Positions 20,259 through 27,120 of a stretch of DNA of 30,101 nucleotides are shown here, piece after piece. The position numbers and the translations under genes were made by a program. The first letter of the stretch is position 1; the number at the start of each line of letters is the position of its first letter. The notes under the pieces were generated by a model. The model saw only the letters and a list, made by a program, of their open reading frames with translations, did not search any database and was not told the origin of the DNA. The stretch comes from a virus, in the IMG/VR virus record IMGVR_UViG_3300025301_000073, positions 1-30,101 of that record; one strand, written 5' to 3'.

Positions 20259-21790
20259 CAGTACGCCAGCCTGGTTTGAGTTCCGAGGGCCGAGGTATTC
20301 AAGACCCAAAAATCACTGAATTGGAGGGCGTCCGACAGGAGGTATGTGACCTTGTGGAGCCGGTTCGCGTCGATCTGGTGACTGACCGCCTCGATGAAGA
20401 AATCCCGGTTGATGCTCAGGTCGGCGGTATTATCGGCGACCACGGTCACCCGCTCCGATATATCCCGGTCGAGCATCTCATTCACGGAATTATTGTCACG
20501 GTTTGCGAAAAATGAAAGCTGGAGGACGGCGGTCGGGTCTTTGTAGATCGAGAGGTTATAATCGGCCCAGTCCAATGCCTCGCCGCTGTCCGGGATAAAT
20601 TTTGTCTTGCTAGGCCAAGTTCTTTTGCCGAAGGCGGTCTGGGAAGTGGCGTCTTCCTGTTTGATGGAGGCCGGGTCGTCTGCCGTGATGGCCGTTCCTC
20701 TGGCCTGGAGTTTGGTGATGTAAGCGGTGGCCGAGGTATTATTGGTCAGGGTTATGTCCATCGTCTCTGAGGACTTGGAGACCGAGATGCCGATGGATGC
20801 CGTCACGTTAGTCCCGGAGCCGTCCGCCGCCGTATTCCCCAGCATATCGGTGGTTGCCGCCGTAGTCGTCCACAATGCGACGCCCCTGGCGTTGTTGGCC
20901 GACGCCGAGGTCGGATACCGGGCGATATACGTCCGGGCCACGCCGGGAGCGATGGATGGGGAGCTGGCGCCGGTCTCCGAAAGCGTCCAGAGTACCGCCA
21001 CGCTGGCGGTCGTGTAGGTCTGGACATCACTCTCAAATATATTGAATATATGGGGGAGCGGGTCGTCCATGATGAGGCCGGAATATACTCTGGCGGCCCC
21101 GGAGGCGTCCGAGTAGGTCGCCTGAGAGGTCAGACCCACGCCGGCCAATCTATGGTGGCGGTTGTCGAATACGATTTGCCCCGATTTTGACTCCCTGACG
21201 AACCCTCCCTCGGTTGACTCAATTTCCTGAAGGGCCGGGACGGTATAGGTGGCCGACTTCCAATAACGAGTAATGGTCGTCTTGCCGGTGTCCAGGGTCC
21301 GGTAACTACTCCCGGCGCCCCAGCCGGCGGCGTCCAGGATGTCGTCCACGACCTGGTCCGTCCTCTGGGAGGTGACCATGGCGACTTCGATTTGGTCTAG
21401 ATTTACCTGGCCGAGCGGCCCGGTGCATTCAAGGATCGCAATCGCATCCCCGCCCAGGAATACCTGGGGAGTTATCCGGACGAGGTATCCCTGCCATATC
21501 GCCTGGTCGGACTGGGTGGTCGATGTCCCCAAAAGCCGGACGGGACGGCCTGGGAGGATATTCCCATAGATGGGCGAGTCGGCATTAAACTGGTTGTAAT
21601 CCCCGGACCGGTTGTCCAACGTGGCCCGGAGCGTCCCGGCCTTGGACTTGCCCGTCAGTTGGGACGCCCGGTCCCGACCGAATGAACAAGTGATACCGCG
21701 GACCCGGCCCATGTCTATGGTGGCCCCTGTCCCAGTCCAGGAGCCATCATTTGCCCAGTCCACCTGGAGCTTATAACTAGCCACGACCAT
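20258..21790 (-). CDS. Minor tail / tail hub protein
   Basis: This 510 aa protein directly follows the tape measure, the place of distal-tail or hub proteins in siphoviruses. The N-terminus (KLQVDWANDGSWTGTGATID, RGITCSFGRD, GTLRATLDNRSGDYN, then GRPVRLLG) is the beta-barrel start typical of gp27/hub-like minor tail proteins. DQVVDDILDAAGW and GFVRESKSGQIVFDNRHHRL lie in the middle part. The C-terminal half is Ser/Thr-rich and beta-structured. ATG at 21788-21790 overlaps the tape measure stop as TAATG. Confidence 0.8.
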   Translation of the reverse strand: MVVASYKLQVDWANDGSWTGTGATIDMGRVRGITCSFGRDRASQLTGKSKAGTLRATLDNRSGDYNQFNADSPIYGNILPGRPVRLLGTSTTQSDQAIWQGYLVRITPQVFLGGDAIAILECTGPLGQVNLDQIEVAMVTSQRTDQVVDDILDAAGWGAGSSYRTLDTGKTTITRYWKSATYTVPALQEIESTEGGFVRESKSGQIVFDNRHHRLAGVGLTSQATYSDASGAARVYSGLIMDDPLPHIFNIFESDVQTYTTASVAVLWTLSETGASSPSIAPGVARTYIARYPTSASANNARGVALWTTTAATTDMLGNTAADGSGTNVTASIGISVSKSSETMDITLTNNTSATAYITKLQARGTAITADDPASIKQEDATSQTAFGKRTWPSKTKFIPDSGEALDWADYNLSIYKDPTAVLQLSFFANRDNNSVNEMLDRDISERVTVVADNTADLSINRDFFIEAVSHQIDANRLHKVTYLLSDALQFSDFWVLNTSALGTQTRLAY

Positions 21791-23547
21791 TATGCCCTCG
21801 CCAGTACGCCGGAGAATCCACCGCCCAGGACGGCATCCCTGATGACGCTGGTCACCTTTTGCTGGAAGTCATCGAAGCCGTTTACGTCCCCATTTATCAC
21901 CAGATTGATCGTCATGCCGGCGCCGCCGCCTTTCAATGGCGCAACCGAAGCCCCTCTCGGCAGGGAGAGCAATTCCGGGCCGCGTTCTCCCACGATCGCC
22001 GAACCGCTTTGGGTTATCACCCCGCCAGCCGCTAACCCCGGAATGGGGTCTATTTTCGGGATTCCGAACCGTCCGGGAAGTTTATCTACTATGGCGTTGA
22101 TCCTCCGAATCCAGACATTGAGGCCATCAACCATGGAATTCAAAATGCCTTTAATTACGGGCATGATGGCCTTGCCTTTGATAAAGTCCACTATGGCATT
22201 CCAGATGCCCATGATACGAGTCTTGAAGTTCTCGAATGTCCCGACCAGGGCATCGGTCACTGTCGTGAAAGTGGACTTGATGCCGCCCCATATCTCGTCC
22301 CAGTTATCTTTCAAAAACAAGATAGCTTTGACCAACGGACCCGCCGGGAGAAGCCATCCCAGCTTTGAGTTGTAGAGGCTCGTGATCTTGGTAAAGACCG
22401 TCTGGATCGTCTCCTGGATAAAAGCGAATATCTCGCCCCAGTTCTTCTTCAGAAACAGGATGCCCTTGACGAGCGGCCCCGCCGGGAGGAGCCAGCCAAG
22501 CTTGGAGTTGTACAATTCGGTAATCTTGCCGATGACTTTCTTCACGATCTCAGAGATGAAGTTAAATACCTTCTCAAAAGTCACCCGGAGGGCGTTGACG
22601 ATGGTGTCCCAGTTCTGCCAAATCAGAATCCCGGCAGTGATGGCCGCGGCGATCCCCACGACCGCAAGGGTCACCGGGAGCATGGATAAACTGAGCGAAC
22701 CGAAGGCCACGCTGAGTATCCCGATTGCCGCCGCCATCGTTGGCAGTAGTAACAGAAGCGGTCCGACTACCAGGGCCACCGCTCCCAAGGCCGCGACCAC
22801 TATCATCAAGACCTTGGTCAACTGGGGATGCTCGGTGGAGAAGGCGATCAGCTTGGTCGTGACTTTCTCCAGGATGACCGCCATCGAGGTTAACGCTGGC
22901 ATCAATGCCTTGCCGAACTCTTGCTGGAGGTCACCCACCCGGTTCTTGAGTTGGACCATCGGGTCCGCCGCCGCCTCGGCTTGTCCCCCGAATTTAGCCA
23001 TGATGGCCGCGATAACCTCGGTGGCCCCGGCACCCTTCTCCACCTCGATGCCGTAACGCTTGAGCGCGGAGGTCTCGCCGCCGATGGCCCTCGCCACCAG
23101 GGTCGAGGCCGCGCCCAGGTCCATCCCCTTCCCAGCCGCCAGGTCGAGGACCGCCGGAAGCGCCGCCATCGCGGACTCGTAGTCCCCGGAGACACTGATC
23201 AAGCCCATCAAGGCGTCCCGCTGGGCCTCGTCCCCGAAGTTGGTCTTATTCTGTTGGGCGGCGATGACCCGCTCGATGGCCGCGGCCTGGGCATCGTAGG
23301 ATGTCCCCACGTTCTTGAGGGCTACATCCAACTGGGCGATGCCGATGGCCTCCTCCTGGGCGGACTTGACCGCAGAGACGCCAAGCGCGGTTATCCCGGC
23401 GCCGATCGCCGAGAGGCCGATGCCGATGGCCTTGCGGTGTTTCTTGATGCCGTCCGCCATCTTCCCAAAGGCCGACTGAGTCTTCTTGAATCCCGCCTCG
23501 GCGTTCTTCGGGTCCGCGGTTATCTGTATCTCGACCTGGTTAGCCAT
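21790..23547 (-). CDS. Tape measure protein
   Basis: This protein sets tail length and is ejected with DNA. At 585 aa, the usual 0.15 nm per residue predicts a tail near 90 nm. The N-terminus has SAFGKMADGIKKHRKAIGIG, then helical Ala-rich sequence with LDVALKNVGTSYDAQAAAIE. Residues about 245-310 are strongly hydrophobic, suitable for membrane passage. Two 46-residue repeats follow at 342-433, both carrying LYNSKLGWLLPAGPLVK. The C-terminus has AAGGVITQSGSAIVGERGPE, common in tape measures. The ATG overlaps the end of the chaperone frame by 8 bp. Confidence 0.93.
   Translation of the reverse strand: MANQVEIQITADPKNAEAGFKKTQSAFGKMADGIKKHRKAIGIGLSAIGAGITALGVSAVKSAQEEAIGIAQLDVALKNVGTSYDAQAAAIERVIAAQQNKTNFGDEAQRDALMGLISVSGDYESAMAALPAVLDLAAGKGMDLGAASTLVARAIGGETSALKRYGIEVEKGAGATEVIAAIMAKFGGQAEAAADPMVQLKNRVGDLQQEFGKALMPALTSMAVILEKVTTKLIAFSTEHPQLTKVLMIVVAALGAVALVVGPLLLLLPTMAAAIGILSVAFGSLSLSMLPVTLAVVGIAAAITAGILIWQNWDTIVNALRVTFEKVFNFISEIVKKVIGKITELYNSKLGWLLPAGPLVKGILFLKKNWGEIFAFIQETIQTVFTKITSLYNSKLGWLLPAGPLVKAILFLKDNWDEIWGGIKSTFTTVTDALVGTFENFKTRIMGIWNAIVDFIKGKAIMPVIKGILNSMVDGLNVWIRRINAIVDKLPGRFGIPKIDPIPGLAAGGVITQSGSAIVGERGPELLSLPRGASVAPLKGGGAGMTINLVINGDVNGFDDFQQKVTSVIRDAVLGGGFSGVLARA
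22249..22524 (-). repeat. Tandem 138-bp repeat inside the tape measure gene
   Basis: Two direct copies (22387-22524 and 22249-22386) encode residues 342-387 and 388-433 of the tape measure. The core LYNSKLGWLLPAGPLVK is identical at the protein level, while the DNA has diverged at silent positions (for example TTTGAGTTGTAGAGG against TTGGAGTTGTACAAT). The duplication is therefore not very recent and the peptide is under selection. Confidence 0.85.
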
Positions 23548-23695
23548 CGCCCTCTGGTTGTCCTTCCTGTACTATCGCCACCATGCGGAGGATCGTTACG
23601 TCCTCGGCCATCAACTGGGATGGAAGGCATGAATACCTCTGGCAGAGGCCGTCTATCAACTCGGCCTCCTCCAGTTCCCAAGGTTTGGTTATCAT
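23540..23695 (-). CDS. Tail assembly chaperone, second frame (gpT-like)
   Basis: This is 51 aa from ATG at 23693-23695: MITKPWELEEAELIDGLCQR, then YSCLPSQLMAEDVTILRMVA. It lies in the -1 frame relative to the first chaperone, directly between it and the tape measure, the standard place of the gpG-gpGT pair. The ATGA overlap allows re-initiation. A -1 frameshift in the overlapping open frame (open to 23884) would give a fusion. I see no classic slippery heptamer near the junction. Confidence 0.75.
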   Translation of the reverse strand: MITKPWELEEAELIDGLCQRYSCLPSQLMAEDVTILRMVAIVQEGQPEGDG

Positions 23696-24102
23696 TCGCC
23701 CGTCGCGGTCGATGCCGCCGCCAACGTGCTTAAATCGCCGGATGGCGGTTCCAAAGGGACCGGCACCGCCGACACCGCCTCGATCCAATGTTGGACGATA
23801 AGCATGGCCAGACTGAGCGGGATCTGGAGCATCCCGTCCCCGGTCGCCGGGACCGGCGCCCCGGATGCGTCCTCCAGGTTCCACTCCATCAAGACTTCAC
23901 TCCCGAATAGCTCGGCCATCTTGGCCTGGTCGTCACCCTCGGCGGCTTCCCGGAGGGCGATATAGTGGGCAAAGCTGACGTTGAGCTTGACCCATATCTC
24001 GGCCCCGTCGTAGTCCGTCCCGCTAAATGTTATGTGGGCGGTCTGGTCCGGGATGCGAAAGCCCTTCTTGGTCTGGGCCGTTGTCCCGTTAATAGCGACC
24101 AT
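23692..24102 (-). CDS. Tail assembly chaperone, first frame (gpG-like)
   Basis: This 136 aa protein, located between the tail tube gene and the tape measure, should coat the tape measure during tail assembly. An N-terminal beta part (KGFRIPDQTAHITFSGTDYD, then EIWVKLNVSFAHYIALREAA) is followed by a helical part (LSLAMLIVQHWIEAV) and a low-complexity end (LSTLAAASTATGE). Assignment is by position and by the overlap with the second chaperone frame. The ATG follows the tail gene stop with no spacing. Confidence 0.75.
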   Translation of the reverse strand: MVAINGTTAQTKKGFRIPDQTAHITFSGTDYDGAEIWVKLNVSFAHYIALREAAEGDDQAKMAELFGSEVLMEWNLEDASGAPVPATGDGMLQIPLSLAMLIVQHWIEAVSAVPVPLEPPSGDLSTLAAASTATGE

Positions 24103-24507
24103 TTACGCCCACGTTGGGACAACGCCGCCGGCAAGGGCGCCCGGAGCCGACCAGGTCAACTCCCCGGATGCCGACCGGCTCAACGCATAGTCCGTATAGA
24201 ACAACTCACCCGGCAAGGTCTGGCCGGAGACCGCCAGGGTGGTCGTCCGCGCCACGCTGGTCGATGAGACCGTCTTGAATACATCGTGGCTCATATTCGA
24301 CGCATCGTTGAAGACGCCCGAGATTGCCACCGTGAAGTCCGCCAAAAGTAGCAGACGTTCCCTGGCCGACTTGTCCAGCCCGGTGATGTCTTGCTCCTCC
24401 CTCGGCGTGGCGATGTCGATCGAGGTTATGTCGTTTGAGATCGTCCGGGCCGACCCGCCCGAATCGTCGATGATCGCGCTCATTCCTAGTCCTGATTCTT
24501 TAGCCAT
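24103..24507 (-). CDS. Second major tail-like protein (short paralog)
   Basis: This 134 aa protein has an N-terminal half matching the protein at 27120-27866: MAKESGLG against MAKKSGLG, PREEQDITGLDKSARERLLL against PRELLDITGLNASAHERVMG, and VFNDASNMSHDVFK against WFNDATEQEHAAFK. It ends YALSRSASGELTWSAPGALA, a typical tail tube terminus. Placed directly before the chaperones, it is in the canonical tail tube position and may be the principal tube protein. GGAGGAGTGTAA precedes the ATG. It lacks the C-terminal beta domain of its longer paralog. Confidence 0.82.
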   Translation of the reverse strand: MAKESGLGMSAIIDDSGGSARTISNDITSIDIATPREEQDITGLDKSARERLLLLADFTVAISGVFNDASNMSHDVFKTVSSTSVARTTTLAVSGQTLPGELFYTDYALSRSASGELTWSAPGALAGGVVPTWA

Positions 24508-24868
24508 TTACACTCCTCCGATATTGGTGGTCGTTCCAGTTGTCCATAAATTCCAGCGGCTCCATGACCCGGTTGTCCCTGGTCAATATCGGGTCTCGCT
24601 CGACCGCTACCCTATGCCCTCCACCCTGGCCGGTGAAGCACTCCTGTCCCGGCGTGAAGGTGAATATAATCAATCCATCCTCGCGCTCCTCCCTGAAGCC
24701 CATATTCGACCGGCGGACCATCTCTATATTTGCTATATCGTCCGCCGGCAAGATCGTCTTCCAGCCCACCGCGTAATTGACGCATCCGATCTCCAGACAG
24801 CTCACCTCCCGCCAGTGGTCCCTCGGGCGGTTGAGGACGTAATGGGTCAATAACCCTCGGCTAGTCAT
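24500..24868 (-). CDS. Unknown Cys-containing protein of the tail/membrane cassette
   Basis: This 122 aa protein has no membrane segment. Conserved-looking features are REVSCLEIGCVNYAVGWKTI (C24 and C29), FREEREDGLIIFTFTPGQEC followed by FTG, and WNDHQYR near the end. From memory, small proteins with a Cys pair, GW and GQxCF occur near tail genes of actinobacterial phages without known function. It overlaps the tail gene by 8 bp and the preceding membrane gene by ATGA. Confidence 0.68.
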   Translation of the reverse strand: MTSRGLLTHYVLNRPRDHWREVSCLEIGCVNYAVGWKTILPADDIANIEMVRRSNMGFREEREDGLIIFTFTPGQECFTGQGGGHRVAVERDPILTRDNRVMEPLEFMDNWNDHQYRRSVNG

Positions 24869-25062
24869 TCCTTGTCCTCGTCCGTCCCAGAGTCGATTAT
24901 CCGGAGGCTAACGCCGCCCAAGAACCCAAACAGGCCGCCGATAAGAGCCGTTAAAATCTCGGTGGCTCCCATACGCCACCCGAAATAGCCGAAAACTATC
25001 GAACACACCGAAGCCGATATGATCGCGGCCAATATCTGGGGCCGGAGGGCGGTCATCCTCAT
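24865..25062 (-). CDS. Small two-helix membrane protein, holin-like
   Basis: This 65 aa protein has hydrophobic segments near residues 9-29 (ILAAIISASVCSIVFGYFGW) and 36-54 (ILTALIGGLFGFLGGVSLRI) and an acidic tail (DSGTDEDKE). Two helices with a short turn fit class II-like holins or pinholins. It overlaps the next gene as ATGA. It is the best holin candidate in this cassette, but no endolysin accompanies it. Confidence 0.65.
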   Translation of the reverse strand: MRMTALRPQILAAIISASVCSIVFGYFGWRMGATEILTALIGGLFGFLGGVSLRIIDSGTDEDKE

Positions 25063-25190
25063 AACCGTACCCAGTAAAGCCCGGTGTCCGATTGATACAT
25101 GGCTTGCTCTCTAACTCGGCAGATGCGGCAGACCCGGACGGACCACTCCTCCGGAAGCTGCCGCCACCAGTGTCGGTTGAACCAGCACAT
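25059..25190 (-). CDS. 43-residue Trp/Arg/Cys-rich peptide
   Basis: The peptide reads MCWFNRHWWRQLPEEWSVRV, then CRICRVREQAMYQSDTGLYW and VRL. It has a CxxC knuckle and a Trp-rich N-terminus that could sit at a membrane surface. The ATG (25188-25190) overlaps the previous stop as TGATG, and its own stop overlaps the next gene as ATGA. No family known. Confidence 0.6.
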   Translation of the reverse strand: MCWFNRHWWRQLPEEWSVRVCRICRVREQAMYQSDTGLYWVRL

Positions 25191-25408
25191 CAATAAGCCT
25201 TCGCCAGGAAGCGCCGGCAGTCCCGGCAATATGGCTCCGAGTTCTGGTTGGCCGGGTTGACGCCCCAGGTCTCCCGACCGTGAAAGCCGATATAGCAAGC
25301 GGCGAGTCTTACCAGCCGCCGCGGCCCCTCGTATAACCACACCAGCATAGAGACAAAACCGATGATGGCTACCATACCGGCCAGAACGCTCAGGGCTAGG
25401 AATCGCAT
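25190..25408 (-). CDS. Small membrane-anchored protein with CxxC tail
   Basis: This 72 aa protein starts MRFLALSVLAGMVAIIGFVS, one strong N-terminal membrane helix (residues about 3-25), and then has a basic and polar part (YEGPRRLVRLAACYIGFHGR) and YCRDCRRFLAKAY at the end. The N-terminus could be an uncleaved anchor, so the tail would be outside or inside depending on topology. ATG at 25406-25408 overlaps the end of the preceding gene. Function unknown. Confidence 0.6.
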   Translation of the reverse strand: MRFLALSVLAGMVAIIGFVSMLVWLYEGPRRLVRLAACYIGFHGRETWGVNPANQNSEPYCRDCRRFLAKAY

Positions 25409-25536
25409 AAGACACCCACGCCGTAAGCCAGACCGACCAGGAAGATCAGCCCGGTAAACATGAGGATACCGATGGCCCAGAATACGGTGGACCAATCCAG
25501 GCTGAACCCATAACGGTTAATCCTGTTCCGCATCAT
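25396..25536 (-). CDS. 46-residue single-helix membrane peptide
   Basis: The peptide is MMRNRINRYGFSLDWSTVFW, then AIGILMFTGLIFLVGLAYGV and GVLCDS: a basic N-terminus and one membrane helix (about 18-43). The ATG overlaps the stop of the coiled-coil protein as TGATG, and the end overlaps the next gene by 13 bp. Confidence 0.6.
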   Translation of the reverse strand: MMRNRINRYGFSLDWSTVFWAIGILMFTGLIFLVGLAYGVGVLCDS

Positions 25537-25934
25537 CACTTGCCACCGTACCCGCCATAATCTCGCCGCTCCCCGGACGGCAGGGCGCCGATCTCTCCCA
25601 GTTCCCGCAACACATCCGCGAAGCCTTCATGGTCCCCCATGATGGTCGCCATCTGGTCGTTAGCCAGAACGAGGTCGGTCTCCATCCCGCTGATCCTGTC
25701 CGAGAGGCCGTTGGTGATGGTCACCAGGTCTCCCGCCTGGTCGGTGTGGAGGTCCGTCCTTAATGTCCGCTCGTTCTCCATCCGCACATTGATGGCGGCG
25801 ATGTCCTCCTGGACGGCGGATATCTGCTTGACCGCGTCGGTAACGTCATTCCGGACGGTCAAGACCCAGCCAATTATTCCTACGGCTAATAATATTAGCG
25901 GGAGGATGGCGCCGATGAGTCCGAGGTGTTTCAC
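25536..25934 (-). CDS. Membrane-anchored coiled-coil protein
   Basis: This 132 aa protein has an N-terminal membrane helix (LIGAILPLILLAVGIIGWVL, residues about 5-25). A long coiled coil follows (NDVTDAVKQISAVQEDIAAI, then RMENERTLRTDLHTDQAGDL) to about residue 110, and a glycine-rich end (YGGYGGK). It starts with GTG (25932-25934) overlapping the previous stop as TAGTG. The architecture recalls i-spanins or small tail-associated anchors, but no lipoprotein partner with a lipobox is visible. Confidence 0.65.
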   Translation of the reverse strand: MKHLGLIGAILPLILLAVGIIGWVLTVRNDVTDAVKQISAVQEDIAAINVRMENERTLRTDLHTDQAGDLVTITNGLSDRISGMETDLVLANDQMATIMGDHEGFADVLRELGEIGALPSGERRDYGGYGGK

Positions 25935-26815
25935 TATTGCACCTTGATCGGGCGGTCCTGTATCGTGTTCGTTATATTTCGGGCCGACACGCTGTCCTCA
26001 ATCCGACATGAACTTGAGTCCACGCCGCTCCCGTCCCCGACGAGGTTGGAATTATTGAATGTGGCCGTTCCGATTTTAAGCCTAGAAAAATAAGCTTCGC
26101 CGTTCCACGCATCCACATTGTCCAGTATGAGATTTTGAACGAAGGCGCCGGAGTTCCCGGTTATGTGAATCTGAATCCTGTCCACGATCGACCCGTTCAC
26201 TTCGTACACAGAACTTAGGCGTTCTGACTCCAGCACCATATCCGGGACCGTGTTGGAGATGGTCGCCGCCATCGTATGGCCGTCGCATAAGAGGCCAGTT
26301 ACCAAGTTGGCAACGTCGGACGTTTCCATTTGAAAAGTCGGAAAGGACGAGTTGGTAACCGTTAGATTCCCCACCCATAGATACGCCGTCGCACCGGTGA
26401 CCGCGTTGGTCAACGGGCTGATGTCCAGCGCCCTTGAGATGCCGGTCCGTCCCAGGTCAACGTCTTTTATCCTCAAGGTCGAGATTCTACTGCCATTTCC
26501 GAGGCGAATCGATAAGGTCTGGCTTTCCGACCCGTCCGGGTAGTCCGGGTTCTTCTTGCCCATCGTTTGAAGCCCCGCCTCGGTCACCTGATATTCGGCT
26601 GGCTCCGGCCAGTTGTAGGTCGAGGACGCCACATCCTTGATGGCGAAATAAAGCCCAACCGCCACCGCTGCAGCACTGACCACGATGGCAAATACCACGA
26701 CCGTGGTCACATGACGGTTGGCGAAGCCCACCCGAAACAGTCTGAACGCCGGCAATCTGGGAGACGGGATGCGCCGGTCTCCCACCATTCGGCATATCTT
26801 TTCAAATAAGGTCAT
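25934..26815 (-). CDS. Large membrane-anchored beta-rich protein, unknown
   Basis: This 293 aa protein has a basic N-terminus (RRIPSPRLPAFRLFRVG) and one membrane helix at about 36-59 (VTTVVVFAIVVSAAAVAVGL). The remaining 230 residues have many short beta turns with Asn, Asp and Ser ladders (TAYLWVGNLTVTNSSFPTF, IHITGNSGAFVQNLILDNVD, then IGTATFNNSNLVGDGSGVDS). The pattern looks like a right-handed beta-helix or pectate-lyase-like fold. This topology, cytoplasmic basic end and extracellular beta domain, is unusual inside a phage tail operon. It could be a surface-displayed superinfection or host-surface factor. I recognise no family. The ATG overlaps the previous stop as ATGA. Confidence 0.65.
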   Translation of the reverse strand: MTLFEKICRMVGDRRIPSPRLPAFRLFRVGFANRHVTTVVVFAIVVSAAAVAVGLYFAIKDVASSTYNWPEPAEYQVTEAGLQTMGKKNPDYPDGSESQTLSIRLGNGSRISTLRIKDVDLGRTGISRALDISPLTNAVTGATAYLWVGNLTVTNSSFPTFQMETSDVANLVTGLLCDGHTMAATISNTVPDMVLESERLSSVYEVNGSIVDRIQIHITGNSGAFVQNLILDNVDAWNGEAYFSRLKIGTATFNNSNLVGDGSGVDSSSCRIEDSVSARNITNTIQDRPIKVQ

Positions 26816-27120
26816 TTACCATTCTGTCCTGGTGCGCTGAATAATGACTGGAGTATGCCGGTGACCGGGATGGTCAAGATGGAGAGGGTCATTACCAAAG
26901 GTTCGACGTTGGATAAAACATGCTGACTCGTAGTTGCGCTGATGATGATGCGGCTTCCCAGGAACAACCAGGTGAAAACCACCGGCGCCGCTATCACCAG
27001 CCGGACGATATCCCCGGAGGTCATCTGTATCTTTTCGGACTTGTCGTCGGTCGCCTTTAATCGTGCTAATTCCTCCCGCGCGAGGCGTAGTTCCTCCTGG
27101 ACATCGTCCGGCGTTGTCAT
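26812..27120 (-). CDS. Small membrane protein with N-terminal coiled coil
   Basis: This 102 aa protein has a charged N-terminal helix (DDVQEELRLAREELARLKAT) followed by two hydrophobic helices, about 38-58 (DIVRLVIAAPVVFTWLFLGS) and 72-95 (VEPLVMTLSILTIPVTGIL). It is first in the membrane cassette, starting directly at the end of the long tail tube gene (TAATG). Holin-like dimensions; function unknown. Confidence 0.65.
   Translation of the reverse strand: MTTPDDVQEELRLAREELARLKATDDKSEKIQMTSGDIVRLVIAAPVVFTWLFLGSRIIISATTSQHVLSNVEPLVMTLSILTIPVTGILQSLFSAPGQNGK

Noticed and set aside
22382-23733. Plus-strand open frames opposite the tape measure
   Set aside because: They arise from the Ala- and Lys-rich codons of the real gene; all supported genes are on the minus strand.
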